Below are positions 45,078-56,675 of a DNA stretch of 64,000 nt, piece after piece. Positions within the stretch are counted from its first letter, which is position 1, and each line of letters opens with the position of its first letter. The notes below the pieces were generated by a model. The model made no database searches and was not told the DNA's origin. It saw only the letters and a program-made list of their open reading frames with translations. This stretch comes from Zygnema cylindricum (taxonomy: Eukaryota > Streptophyta > Zygnematophyceae > Zygnematales > Zygnemataceae): assembly GCA_037447655.1 (NCBI GenBank), contig JBBHKE010003562.1:145458-209457 (forward strand). Reading direction: 5' to 3'. Both the position numbers and the translations under genes were made by a program.

Positions 45078-46115
45078 TGTTGAAATTTATAGATTTCTAG
45101 AGTATTTTCTAGGTTTAAATATGTTTTTATAAAAGGAAAGAAAAAGGACGGGCAGCCTGCCTCCACCTCCGCTCTCTAGCTCCCATACATGTTGTAGTCA
45201 CTGAAGGTAAGAGAGAGAGGTTGATCCATAACTGCATTAGTTCAACAGACAGCTATTTTTAGTGGGTTACTAAAAATATACTTGACGGACCAGAGATTTG
45301 ATCCCAGTACCTGCGGTTCGTCAAGTTAATCGGTAGCGGTCAGCTTTATCCTAATAGACTAGGACCAATGCTAAGTGCTATGGTATGTGATAAATATATA
45401 TTTAGTTTGCGTGAATAAAATTCATTTAACTAGAACTGTATATGGCGTACATAGATTCAGTTTTATAAAGTACATCGTACGACGCTAATTCGAAACGGAT
45501 ACCACGCATTTTATTTCGACATCAGAACAAATGTCGCGCAAGTATTTATTACGGCTAAGATTGCGTTTTGCATAAAATCCAACGGCGCACATCATCGCCG
45601 AAATCCCGGAGTGGTCACTTTGGCGTTTTGTGACGTGGCATGACCTGGAGCCACGTGGAGAGATGACATTCGGTCATAAGAATTCCGAGGAACGTACGGA
45701 CGAGTGAAAAGCGGACACTCGTCCACTTAATAGCCTTGTCGTACATAGGCCGTACAAAAGGTACATCGGCAGTAGTACTTTTGTGTACGATACAGTAATC
45801 TGATTGGTCCGTACTTCAGTAGATAGGAGTTATTAGAGAGAATCAGGACTTCGAAAATTTTGGTAGGTAGTCACCTCTCCCTTTGAGAGTTTGTACAAAT
45901 TGGCATTTTTACTGCCTCATAACTTATCGTTTAGTTGGTCGTTTTCAGTGATTATTTTTGCTACGGACTCAGGGGAGTTCAGGCTGCACAGGGGTGCAGT
46001 CAAATTATCAGTTTGCCTTCTTGGGCAGCAGTGGTTGTGGCTTAAAGTGGGTTAGTTAAATACTATCTAGAGGCTTCCTGTATTCTGTAGTCCAATGGAG
46101 GACACAGAAATTGCA
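45078..46115 (+). repeat. 3' LTR of A (1038 bp)
   Basis: Nearly identical to 38397-39421. It keeps GGACTC-AGGG-GAGTTC (one G-T pair) near 45965. It ends ATTGCA and is followed by another primer site rather than host DNA. Confidence 0.93.
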
Positions 46116-46455
46116 GGTTATGGGTCCACCCTCTAGGGTGCCCACCTTCAATGGATCTGGGTTCATCTATTGGGAAGCCATGATGATGGGAGCTTTGTGT
46201 GAAAAACGATACTGGGGTATCGTCAGTGGACAAGTGAAACGTCCACCTTTGGGAACTCCACCAGGATTTGGAGTAAGGTTTTCTGCAACAACGGATGCCT
46301 CAGCGGAGGAGGCAGATGATGGGGACAGCAGTGTGGCCAAAAAGGAGAAAGGGAAGGAGACACCCCTCACTCCTATTGCCACAGTATCGGGAGCGGCGAC
46401 CGTGAAGACCGTGGAGAACGATACTCAAATGTGGGAGGATGTAAACATGACCGCA
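46096..46455 (+). pseudogene. Second Gag start (A', tandem remnant)
   Basis: Primer site GGTTATGGGTCCACC (46116-46130, one mismatch) and Gag to WEDVNMTA, colinear with A and about 95 percent alike at protein level (CEKRYWGIVSGQVKRPPLGTPPGF). The LTR ATG at 46096 is out of frame by one base (an extra A in the LTR end), so the usable start is the ATG inside the primer site. It is cut near 46455 by D2 LTR sequence. Confidence 0.85.
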
Positions 46456-47090
46456 ATGAAAGAGTGCGCCATACGCACTTAGGATGTTTCGTACCACTTT
46501 ACCGACAAACATTTGGACTGTTGTGAATAATGTTGACTAAGCGTTGACAACATTTATTGTAAGAACGATATCTATAAATTTTTGTGAAACAAATATTTGA
46601 AGTTTAGCACATTAGTAAATAGTGTTACACTATCCATTTAGCGGCAAGTAGCAAATAAAGTTTTGGGAAGTACTAAGAGTACAATGAAGTACGGATTGAA
46701 TAATTTGTCAAAACATAGAGCAGTACTTTAGAATAGTCACCAGAATTAGTATAGATTAGTAGATACTCACTGTGAGTAAAGAGTTTAGGACTTAGTCAAA
46801 ATTATGCATCCACTCTTTGGAATATAGTTTCTAAAGGTAGTTTATAAGAAACTTGCAGATATTATATCATATGGTTGACTAAGCCAATTGGTCTGAAACT
46901 TTGTGAGTTGTCAGATATTTGCATATTGTATCATTGTGCTGAATTTGAGGCAAGTTCGCCCTTTTGGTCAGATACTGTGTCATCTAAAAGTTGGTTGTTT
47001 GAGAAGGTATTTGATAGTTTTTGTTGCTATCATGTCTACTACTACCACTACTGCCTATTGTCCTCTTGCAACAGTGGTTATAGAACAACA
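46456..47090 (+). repeat. D2 3' LTR, right piece
   Basis: Continues family D from the GTACGCACTCAGG-like block to the end GAACAACA, including the ATG-Ser-Thr-Thr-Thr-Thr frame (47032). Together with 38192-38396 it makes 840 bp of a roughly 1-kb LTR. About 170 bp are missing at the junction with A. Confidence 0.68.
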
Positions 47091-48290
47091 ACATCACCTA
47101 CAACACGCGTTTGCACACTCATACCCCAAGCATAGTAGATATTTTTCTCAGGTGTGGATTTCAAATTTTTGAAAATTGCCTTGTCCTAGCACATGTGGGC
47201 TGACGCTCTTGTGTCCATTATTCATCCAGTGTCTTTTATACCCTCCATAGCTGCCACCATAGCAAATAAATCCTCTTCTTCCTCGTCATAGAATGTCAGT
47301 GACTCATCGTGGTAAGATGAAGATGCCGAGAAAAATGCATTTCCACGAGATATAGATCTTGTGAAGCCTTGATTAAACTTGCTCTGTTGCGCTATCCAGG
47401 TCTGTACAATCCTGTTTCGTTAGCTGGTCTGCACAATCTTGTTTCGCTAGCTCTCGTAAGCTTAAGACAGAACTTATATCTATGACCTTTTTCATTACAA
47501 TAAAAAGAAGCATTGAAAGAATGTCTATTTCCTCTCTGATTAAATTGTTTAAACTGATTCTGGTTTTGATTAAACCGTTTAAACTTATTCTGGTTCTATT
47601 TAAACTGACATCTCTGCTGATTAAATAAAGCCTCTTTGTCAAAGTCTGTGTTAAATGGCTCTACCTGCTTTTCTCCACTAAGAATTTTAGAATCAGTCTC
47701 CTATCAAATTAATAGGCAATTGTAACGTCCAACTAGCTTTATCTTTTTGTTTCACCCTATCAGACGATGTTTTCATAGTAATAGGAAGACCCCTCATTAG
47801 CAATGCAGCCTGCTAAAACTGAGGGAAAGATCCACCTGCACAAGCATGAGAGTCTATTAGAATTTGAAACTTGTTTCCATATTCGGCCATTATGGCACCC
47901 GTGAATTTATTGTCCCAAATTTGGCCAGCCAAAAATTGTTCTTCTTGGACATTAGCCATTTCATAATCATCTTTAAGCGACTTCAGATATCAATCGTTTT
48001 TTTCATTTTAATCCGAGCCATAGCCAATTCCTTCGAGATACAAAATTTTAAAATAGATCGAGCTTGCTAATTTTTCTTCGACCAATATGCATTTGTCTCT
48101 ACCAGTGAACCATCCAAAAAATCTAAAAGGTTTACATTTTTGAAGTGTGTTTCAACCATATCCGCCCAATAAACATATTTTTCCCCCAAGAAAATAGGGA
48201 TTCTTGATGACAGGCCCATAACTTTTACTAACCTCAAGTGACGACGCGGGTCCTTGTGGAATTATGCTACACTTTATTATCTTTCTGTTG
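47091..48290 (-). pseudogene. Gag and protease start of Copia K (minus strand, broken)
   Basis: Read from high to low: a diverged primer site AGTTATGGGCCTGTC (48209-48223), a gag start VMGLSSRIPIFLGEKYVYWADM, then ETHFKNVNLLDFLDGSL, FGNKFQ-type middle region and LLMRGLPITM. An Asn/Arg/Gln-rich stretch precedes a zinc knuckle CFYCNEKGHRYKFC near 47460-47505. The protease site is MDTRASAHMC near 47200 (Gly to Arg). Stops are frequent. D2 cuts it at 47091. A Gypsy integrase lies upstream of about 48290. By Gag type it resembles Dp more than A or B. Confidence 0.72.
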
Positions 48291-48770
48291 TCACACTATT
48301 TTACTGAGACTTAAAGCTTTCCAAAAATCAACACGAACTCCGTACCCTGATCCGTAAAATCCTCCGCGGAAGCCCCATAACGCACGAGAACATGCTTTTT
48401 AAAAGCAACGGTGGTTATTTTAGCAGTCTTGTGGGGAAGAGCAACCACCTTACCCAGTTGCTAAAAGTTTCAATAATTATCATGATGTATTGTTTCCCCT
48501 TTCAAGAGAGAGGAAACGGTCCCGCAAGATCCACGGACCAACGATAAAACAATCCCCTGATAGGCAATGGCTTTAGAGTCACCTGCCGATTAGAAAAAGA
48601 AGTGCGAAACTAATCGTATGTGGCGCATTTGTAAAGAATGGCCGCCACATCCGTTTGCATTCCGGACCACCAATAGATTGACTTTACCAAGCTCAAAGTG
48701 CGCTTGGTCCCATAATGTCTGAGCTCGACATGTATCTGCTCAATCAAGGACAAGCGCTCGGTTGGCCAAG
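48290..48770 (-). pseudogene. Integrase of Gypsy Y (broken, 3'-truncated)
   Basis: The zinc-binding end reads HVELRHYGTKRTLSLVKSIYWW..KCATYD near 48610-48735, with the last Cys replaced by Tyr. The core follows in changing frames: FYRWSVDLAGPFPLS (first catalytic Asp) near 48530-48560, YIMIIIETFSNWV, then TDQGTEF (second Asp) near 48325. The Glu region is missing because the element ends near 48290. Confidence 0.82.
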
Positions 48771-50664
48771 GGACATACCTATGAAAGCTCTCCGCCAATA
48801 ATCGAACTAAAGATCCACCGAGCCACATATAATTTTTGGCTCGTTTCTTTACTCGGTCTTCCTTCTCGGTTGTAGTATAGGGCCAAAAGGTTTGAAATGA
48901 GAGGAAGAGGATTAAAGGGCCGTCGCGCCACGGATTTGTGGTCGGCCGAGAATGTGGAATGGGGAATAGAAGAGAGACACTAGGTGATATAGAAACTAGC
49001 CGACATGGCTGGTACCTCGTCCTCGTCGAAATCTTACCGGACCCCGTTTCGATAGTCCGTGGTAGTGGGTTCCGAGGTATCCCGTTGGCATTCAAGCTTA
49101 GCAAATCGGGCCGATGGATGATCTCAACGTCGTATTCATGTATAATTAAAGCCCATCGAGCAAGCTTCCCTAAGAGCTTATCATTCGGCATCAACCAATG
49201 AAAGGGTTGATGGTCAGTTAGAAGTGTGAATGGCTTGCCGTAAAGATAATGTCGGAAATGCACAGTACCCCATAACGGGGCGAGACATTCACCCTCGTAA
49301 CTACTGTAATTAGATTCAGCTCGGTTATTGCTCTGGCTGGCGTATGCCACTACGTATTTCTCTCCATTCAACCTTCTTTGTGTTAAAATGGCCGCAATGC
49401 ATGGCTTTCAAAAATCGGTTTGTAAGTCTAAGGGAAGGATGTGGTTAGGAGGTCGAAGAATGAGAGCGCAAAATCGGTTTGTAAGCAAAAGCGAAGCTTG
49501 TGGTTAAGAGGTCCAAGAATGGGAGCGCTAGAAAAGGCGGTTTTTAGTTTTTGAAATGCTTCCACTTGGGTGTGTCCCCAAACAAAAGGTACTTCCTTTT
49601 TCAGAAAGCCATCAAGAGGAGAAGCAATCGTATTAAAATTTAGTACAAATTGGCGATTATAATTGGCTAGTCCAAGAAAAGCCCTCGGACTAATGAGTTG
49701 GGTGGGGGGCGATATTTCGATGAGTGCCTCTACCTTAGCTTCCAAGGGAGTGATGCCCTCAGTGGAAATAAAATGGCCGAGATAGGGCACTCCTTCCGCA
49801 CAGAAAGTACTCTTGGTTAGGTGACACTTCAGCCCGACTTTTTTTAATTTGGTAGAAACCCACTCAATGTGGAGAGCGTGCTCCTCCATGGTGGCGAAAG
49901 TGATGATCAAGTTATCAATGTAGCACAAAGCGAATTTACATCCACCTAGCACCAAATCCATGACTTTCTGGAACACAACTGGTGCATTCTTTAAGACCGA
50001 AGGGCATGACTGCCGATTCCAACCAGCTATCACTACCCCAAAACGCAGTTATATGATTACATTTTTCCTCAATTTCAATTTCGTTAACCTCTTGCCGCAA
50101 GTCAAGGATGCTGAAGACCATCCCACCCCTTTCAAGGTAAAATATTTCCTCCGCTAGAGGCATAAGGTGGCGGTCGTAAACTGTCCGGGCATTTAGCTCT
50201 CGATAGTCTCCACACATTCTTCGCTCTGTATAATTTCCGTGATAATCTTTCTTCCTATGCATGACTGTGTGGGCGACAAAGGTGGAGTCGGACCGATAAA
50301 TTAGACCAACTTCTTCCAATTCTGCGCATCTTTTGTCTATCATCTCCCATTCCATTTTAGAGAGATGGTGTTTCGGATTAAAGATAGGTCGCTCTTCTTC
50401 AAGATTGATTGACATTTCGTAAGTGGAATGTCGTCCAAGGTCATTGATAAAGTAAGAAAACGCGTTTATATGACGGGTGACTGTGTCACTTAATAGTTCA
50501 TGTTCCGCCGTTGTGAGACTAAAACCAAACTTCCACTTGGGAGTCTCAAGACTCTTGATGGTGAAAGCTTCCATGGCCTGAGCAAACACAATTTGCACAT
50601 CGGCTATAAGGTAGTTGCCTAACTCGTATCTTACCAGTGTGTTCTGTAGGCAGTTTACCAACTG
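48771..50664 (-). pseudogene. RT and RNase H of Gypsy Y (broken)
   Basis: RT starts near 50660: KWKFGFSLTTAEHELL, PIFNPKHHLSKMEWEMIDKRCAELEE, CGDYRELNARTVYDRHLMPL, then FSILDLRQ with the first catalytic Asp. AVMPFGLK follows before a frameshift near 50000. The second frame has NAPVVFQKVMDLVLGG, then the polymerase box read YIDN (49911-49922) instead of YIDD, so one metal-binding Asp is lost. LGHFISTEGITPLEAKVEAL and FLGLANYNRQFV (thumb) follow. RNase H (LQTDFA, then after a shift near 49430 SNYSSYEGECLAPLWG, LLTDHQPFHWLM) ends near 49080. Confidence 0.87.
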
Positions 50665-50899
50665 GTGCCAGCTGCAAGTGGGATATGCAGCCGTCCTATG
50701 TGGAACCGGCGAGACAGAAGAAAAATGGGTGGACTAGACAGCGGTATAGGCTGGAATTTTCCATGACATGTGACTACGATTAAGGAAATCGTAGATTGTG
50801 AATTCCGAAGGAGACGGTGTGCGAGATGGAAAAAGAAAAAACTGAACTGGATTACCTCAAAGGCCCAGGGAAAGAATATGTTGTAATGATGGTGTGCGG

Positions 50900-52300
50900 T
50901 GACGACGGCGATGGTTCTGTGTGTAGCGACCAGCTGCCAGACCCAGATCTAAAACAAATGACAAGGACTAAGGGTCCATGACTTTACCCAGCACTGTGCA
51001 CATCTATCGTTTTGTAAGGCGGAGGGGCGCAGTAGTGCCTAGAATAAAATGTACAAGATGATCCCTTTTTGTGGCCGTAGGCTCATTTAACTCCCCCGTG
51101 ATATTTTTTCGGAGCATGCCTGACCTGTATGCAAGTATGCGTGTGAATTAGGGTAAGACACTAAGTTGTTGATCGACTACTTTAATGGAATAGTTAAGAG
51201 GTTAATCTTGTATGACGCATGCTGACACTTGGTGAAAATGAAGTAAAGCGGTCTTAATGTCTATGGTGGGAGGTCTTAAAAACAAATTTGCCTCACAAAG
51301 ACTACCAACATCGATTAGGTTTGTCCATTTGGAGGGAACCCGATGTGCCACAGACCCATGCTGAGCGACATCAGTGATTAGAGGAGGTCCAATTAGGTGT
51401 TCAATACGCTTATGATCTGCCAAAACTATGGGCAGTGGGTCATTATAAGCGGCCACGTTCTCCAAAATGAATAGGACATGTCGGTCCATGGTTTGGAGAA
51501 AATGAAGGATCTTGAGAAGCTGAAAAAACAATTTCGTACAGGGATCCGCCAAACCAAAGCCTTTGCCGGCCCGAGACATGCTTTGACACTCCCACCCCCA
51601 AAAACAAGGTCTATCGGCCCGATATCTTATAAGTGGTGATTACTAAAAATGCGTATGTCTTGTGGAAGGGTCGTGTGCATATGTACGAAAGCACACTTTG
51701 GAAACAACTGTGGATATTGGGAATGTAAGAGATTGCAGTGATGCAACTGCGCCTTTCTAGCCATAACATCTATTTCCACTGCATAATAGTGACAAATGAA
51801 AACACCATTCTGTAAACACAACAGTAGGGAAGTACCGATCCAAGGAAATAGGTCTAAAATAACGACCCCGTCCGTATGAGGACTCAACTGTACAGGCATC
51901 CTATTAATAAAGAGGAACCCGGAAAGGTCGGTTGCTATTGGAGGTATAGGAGGAATAGGTGTTAATGGTATAGGTAATGTGGACTTATAGATATGGTCAA
52001 ATGTATGAGAATCGACAAGGAAACCCGGCTCCTCAAAGTGCTCGGGTAAGAAAAAATTATCCTGCAAGTTCTCTTCGGCCGATAGGGAAAGGAAAATTTC
52101 CTCCCCAATAAAGTTCTTTAAAAATGCGGAAAGAGTCGTAGCCGAATAAGCCATAGGGGTCAAAGGTCGGCACGCTGAAATGCGCTCCGGAAAGTGTGTC
52201 GGTCGATAAAAGAATGTTTGGTCGTGCATGTCCACGCCACCACAGACTCGGAATATAACGTCTTAGCCCACCAAACACTCATAATCGTTGCATATTGTGA
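50900..52300 (-). pseudogene. Cytosine-5 DNA methyltransferase domain in Gypsy Y
   Basis: Predicted to transfer methyl groups from S-adenosylmethionine to cytosine in DNA; it lies between protease and RT in the same pol region. An N-terminal extension (residues such as FLPEHFEEPGFLVD) precedes motif I, VVILDLFPWIGT at 51831-51866, where the usual middle Gly is Trp. Next is the Glu motif YYAVEIDVMAR near 51760-51790. The catalytic Cys lies in WECQSMSRAGKG (Glu-Cys-Gln at 51584-51592), reached after a frameshift in a G run near 51595. Motif VI is ILENV (51454-51468). QHGSVAHRV (51337-51363) resembles the DNMT3 segment VSAAHRARYFW. The C-terminal half has ELNEPTATKRDHLVHFILGTTAP and GKVMDP before it fades near 50985. 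Five or more stops and shifts. The order and spacing match the DNMT3/DRM-like group better than bacterial restriction methylases. Confidence 0.82.
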
Positions 52301-52329
52301 CAAACACCCTAACGGAAATTTCAACGGAC

Positions 52330-52707
52330 TCATTGTCGATTCTCGTCTGAAACCGAAAGATCAGCGGGTTCTTTGTGATTCTGAGGACCCGCTCTATGGT
52401 CCCAGCTGAGGTAACAAGGCGGTATTGTAAGCTTGTCTACTGTCAAACCAAGCTTGAGAGCAAATCCGGATCTGAGGATCATGGGTTTGGCCCCGGTGTC
52501 CATGAGAGGAAGAGAGGGGTGAAATCCGTTCACTGAAAATGATCCCCGTGAGTTATCAAAGAAACTTATATAGGGATCGAGATTACGACGCTCTTCCGTA
52601 GTAGCAGGCTGAGCTGTTGATTGACTACGATTCAACTGTAGATCCCTCAAAGCGGCTTTTGCTGCGACCTCATCAACGAGGGGAAGGGCTTTTGGTACGT
52701 CCTCCAT
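52330..52707 (-). CDS. Aspartic protease region of Gypsy Y
   Basis: 125 uninterrupted codons. After a Gln/Arg-rich start and SFFDNSRGSFSVNGFHPSLPLMDTGAKPMILRS, the active site is MDTGA (Asp near residue 69), as in retroviral-type proteases, followed by GLTVDKLT. The PR would cut the polyprotein inside the particle. Two in-frame changes separate it from Gag (upstream) and the methyltransferase (downstream). The Met is the first in the open stretch and need not be a start. Confidence 0.75.
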   Translation of the reverse strand: MEDVPKALPLVDEVAAKAALRDLQLNRSQSTAQPATTEERRNLDPYISFFDNSRGSFSVNGFHPSLPLMDTGAKPMILRSGFALKLGLTVDKLTIPPCYLSWDHRAGPQNHKEPADLSVSDENRQ

Positions 52708-52709
52708 AA

Positions 52710-53942
52710 TTGCTGAAAGAATATTTTATCGCTCTTTCACCCGATGAGCCTCATGAATGGTGCCATCCAATATGGTTAGCGCTTCCGCTGTTGTGGTGGA
52801 AGTCATTTCTGGTAGAGGAGGAAGAGACTCCTATGCAAATGAAAGTGGGACTCAAATTTTTTGTAATTTTCCCACTTGGTTATGGTCTACGCAACCCTTC
52901 TCATATATAGCCACCCGTTGTTGGACCGTGGAATCCCGAAGGGTTCGCCCAGCCAACGACGACATATGTACAAAGGTCTTAGCCATACCAGTAAATTGAG
53001 GTTTCATTTCCGCCATGAAAGCTGTGAATTGCTCTTTCATCACGGTTGCCATTGTGGCTTGAAACTCGGCCTTCTCTCTCTCTCTACTAGAGAACTTACG
53101 GGGGGCTTCCTCCTTCTCGGTCTCCTTAGGCGGAGTGACCGGTTTCGCAGAAGGGGTCGGAATACCCCCGTTCATAATCTAATTTTGATAAGTGAAATTT
53201 GGGTCCTAGATGTAGCACCGGTGGACATAATGTCCTTTTTGGTGGCAATGAGAGAAAGTGGCCGCCTTGTCAAGACACATGCGCTCATCGTGCCCGGTTT
53301 TACCACATTGGAAACACATTCGGTTTCCGAACTAACGGGTGGGGTTCCCATGGCTGGCGTCTTTTAGGGCCTATTGGAAGGCCAGGGGTTTTTGGGTGGA
53401 AGAGGAGATTGGTTAACCGGTTCCCTATGAGGAGGTTTGGACCACTCACGAGCTTCCCATCACGATGTCTGCATCTCATACTCTACCATATATTGAGCCG
53501 CTTGCTCAAATGTGAATGTAATTCTATACATCTTACTGAGGTGGTTTTGAATAAACCTCTTGGATGGACCTAGAAAATGTCCCACAAATTTCTCGATAGC
53601 CTACACATCGGACATAAGGTCCAGTAATGCCTCTCGCAGAGTTTACATACAAGCACGTAAGGTGAGAGCAATTTCACCCGACCTATGCTTGAGGTTCATC
53701 AACTCCTTGATCGGATCCAGATTTTGCATCCGTTACTCTTATTGAAGTATGTCAAACATGACTAGAGAGGGTTACGAAAAAGAATGGTTCCCCCCGCTCT
53801 AGCTTCGACCGCCACTCGGGCAGCCAGCGCATACTGACGAGGAACCTCAAGGATAGCTGGATACAAATCGTCCCCGTTGACATCTAATACCGCAAGTTTT
53901 GTGGCCTAGTATCGAATATTCACCTGGCCGAGGACTTCTAGT
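52710..53942 (-). pseudogene. Gag of Gypsy Y, C-terminal part with zinc knuckles (broken)
   Basis: From 53942: VLGQVNIRY, stop, TKLAVLDVNGDDLYPAILEVPRQYALAARVAVEARAGGT; then DPIKELMNLKHRSGEIALTLRACM..ALLDLMSDV, KFVGHFLGPSKRFIQNHLSKMYRITFTFEQAAQYMVEYE. Two zinc knuckles near 53205-53315 (CFQCGKTGHDERMC, then a damaged FSHCHQKGHYVHRC with the first Cys changed to Phe). A charged coiled segment KETEKEEAPRKFSSRER and a Met-rich stretch TMATVMKEQFTAFMAEMK come last. Several stops. Confidence 0.78.
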
Positions 53943-55232
53943 TATTGTGATTTGAAATATTTAGTACTCAGTAAATAGGTCAATGAGAGAGGGATTAGTA
54001 CTTACAATTATTTTTGGTATACACACTTTAGTACTGACCCCTAATAGTGTTAAAGTAGTATAAGGACAAAAGAGTCTACGGTACTTCTACAGTGACACGC
54101 GTCAGCAGATGAGGATTTTGCAGGTATTTCGAAATGGCGCCGACACTCACATACACATGTCTAACATCGAACGAGCGAATTCACAAAATCGAACAGATGA
54201 AGTTTGGACTGGACATCCGGTAAATTGACTGTACGGATTCAGTATGGAAAGTGGATTCGAATCGTGTCGACGTACAAGATTCGCGCGGGACCACAAGTGA
54301 CAAAGCCCGTCGTACGCACTCACGTGCTTTCTACCGCACAACAACAGTCCACTGGACTTATGTGAACCCTGTTGACTAAGCATCAATTTGAAATGGAACC
54401 ACGGCTAATGATTTGGACGCGTGTCGTCCAGCGCAAAGATCTACTTTACATCGTACGTTGATCCGTGAATTCGGAATTGACTATTACGGACGCTTACAGT
54501 AATTTGGACGGATTCGCCAATTGCTGACTAAGCAATTAGCACAATGAATGTACGACCACTATGTGTAAATATCTCAAACAACATTAATTTGTATGTAGTG
54601 AATTAGTTTTTAGTGTTACATTATTGAAATTGGATAAAAGTTACAATTAGGATTTTAGACCTACTTCCGGTATAGTACACGTACCGTTGACGTACGGTGA
54701 CTTTATTAAGCCACAGTACTTAGTTACACGTGTTGTACCTTGATTATTGCAAGGCTCAGTAGATAGCTATGTGAGTATAAAATGTAGGACTTAGTTTATT
54801 TTCAGCATCAGCTGAGTTTATCAAAGTAATGGCAGACTATTTTTCTGCATCTTTGACCTGTGAGTGTGATCACTCTGAGTGATATCTTGATATGAAACTT
54901 TGTGTGGATGTTCTATGATATATAAAATATATGTTTGTGTAATTTCATTGTGTTCTGTTGTTTTTGTAGAATTCTGTGAGAGATTTACTTTGTTAGTTTG
55001 ATAAGTTGTCAACTGTTTTTGGGAAACTCTGGAGCTTATATCTTTTGGATTCATTTGTGGATCAGGCTTTAACTTTTGGAGGTTATAGTTTCAAGTACAT
55101 TATGCATATTGGTGCAGTTTGAGGTGCTTTTGTATATTGTGGAGTAATCTGTGTTGTCTGAAACACAGCTGTTTTGGGATATACTGTGGGTGTTTACAGT
55201 GAGTAATCCATGGCTGAAATAGGTTATGGACA
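53943..55232 (+). repeat. 5' LTR of Dp (1290 bp)
   Basis: Starts TATTGTGATTTG (TG mutated to TA), ends GGACA. It shares short blocks with family D (GTAGTGAATTAGTTTTTAG, CGGTGACTTTATTAAG-like sites) and with A-F near the end. The gag ATG at 55210 lies in the last 23 bases, as in A-C. Confidence 0.88.
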
Positions 55233-56675
55233 AAAGGTTATGGGCCCACCCCCATGGCTACCCATATTTGATGGATCTAACTATCACTACTGGAATTGTG
55301 TGCTTGAGAGCTACTTCGAGATGATGGAGCTAATGGATGTGGTGGATGGAACCTTGGACGAAACATCAAGTGGATGGGAGAAGAAGAACCGTGAGTGTTT
55401 AAGGGTTATCAAAAAATCCTTGACAAAGAAACTGCTAATGACATACCTAAAGTTGAAAAGTGCAGCTGAACTATGGAAATGTCTAAAATGTAGGTATTTA
55501 AAGACTTCTTTGTATCACTGATTTAGTAGCGCCATTAAACTTTTTGGATATAAGTATGTAGGCGGAAGCATGGTGGAGTATTGTACTGGTATAAAAAGAT
55601 TATATTTGCATAAAATGCTTTGGCAGGAGGAAGCTTTACAGATGCACATCAAGTTGTCTTATTAATGAGAGGCTTACCGAGTGACTATAGAGATGCATCA
55701 AATATAATAACTAAAATTGATAAAAGGGATTGGAACTTAAGCCAAGCAATCCGTATAGTGTTAGATGAAGAAGATTGGAAAAAGTTTTTTGAAATGAATA
55801 TGAAGGTCTCTAAGTCTCAGTTTCAGAAAATTAAAAGTAATAGTGAGTCCAAAAACAAACTTAAGAATTGTTTTTACTGTAATGATTTTGGACATACATT
55901 CAAGCATTGTCCATCATATAAAAGTGCATGTGTTACAGGAATTTTTAGAGATGGATGGGACAGCAACAGAGTTTTACCCTCAACAAGGAGGGAACCAAGT
56001 GCTTTCATGAGTGAGGGACAAGCTTCAACAGATGACAAAAGGTCTACACCTTCAGTCGACAAATATGTTTACTTGCCAAGTGTTTATGTTTTTCAGAATA
56101 TGGTGAAAGAGGAAGGAAAGGGAAGATTTGCTGCCACGGAAAATAGAGTGGAGGAAGAAGTAAGAGAAAAGGTTTTGTCTACTGTCAATGTTTCCGATGA
56201 AAGATTGGTGAGTGACACAAACTTACAAAACGAAGGGGTCACTGAAATGGGAGAAGTTGAAAGAAGTGAATGGCATCCAAAATTGAAAGTGGAAGAAACT
56301 GAAAATAGTGTGGTCACCGAAGATAGTGTGGAGAAATAAGAGAGTGAAAAAGATTTGGTAGTTTTGACTCTCTCTTTTTATAGATTGGTGTGTGATAATT
56401 ATTTACAAGGAGATGAGAATCTTGAAGAAAGAGGAGTAAAAAGAAGTGAAGTACACTTAAAAATGAATGCAAAATATTCCTTAGATATAGAACATTCTGA
56501 ACTGAAAACAAAACTGAAAGAAAGACCGAGAAAAGATGATAAGAAAATTAAAGTAAGGAAGGAGAATGATGAGAGAGAAAATAGTGGATTGGCACAAGAT
56601 GGGAAAACACATATTGTAAATAGAAAGACTAATAGTGCCATTGAAGTGCAGAGGAATCAAAAAGAAAAACTTTAA
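55210..56675 (+). pseudogene. Gag-like protein of Dp
   Basis: First stretch 55210-55521: MAEIGYGQKVMGPPPWLPIF, then DGSNYHYWNCVLESYF, the Trp-rich N-terminal Gag box (DUF4219/UBN2 type), with GWEKKNRECLRVIKKSL. A stop and a frame change follow near 55520-55620. Then 55620-56675 is one frame with a single TAA (56337): DAHQVVLLMRGLPSDYRDASNIITKI, the zinc knuckle CFYCNDFGHTFKHC near 55869-55910, and a long Glu/Lys/Ser-rich tail without recognisable domains. The tail stays open for about 240 codons, which would be unusual for neutral decay. Confidence 0.8.
55236..55250 (+). other. Primer-binding site of Dp (perfect)
   Basis: GGTTATGGGCCCACC preceded by a 3-bp spacer AAA after the LTR end. It is inside gag (KVMGPP). 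Confidence 0.83.

Larger units (their letters stand above)
38397..46115 (+). mobile_element. Copia element A, best preserved copy
   Basis: Complete LTR-gag-protease-integrase-RT-RNase H-LTR layout, 7.7 kb including the 1308-bp solo LTR H and its duplication. LTRs of 1025 and 1038 bp are nearly identical. An 11-bp loss in the 5' copy explains most of the length difference. Only a few frameshifts and stops break the frame, so it is the youngest full-length element here. It is followed by another primer site and gag fragment, so it was once part of a tandem. Confidence 0.93.

Noticed and set aside
50900-52300. Methyltransferase as an independent host gene
   Set aside because: It lies between Gypsy protease and RT on the same strand with no promoter, intron or separate boundary visible, so it belongs to the element.
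52852-53573. Plus-strand open frames of 124 and 163 codons
   Set aside because: They are antisense to the Gypsy gag zinc-knuckle region and carry no domain.
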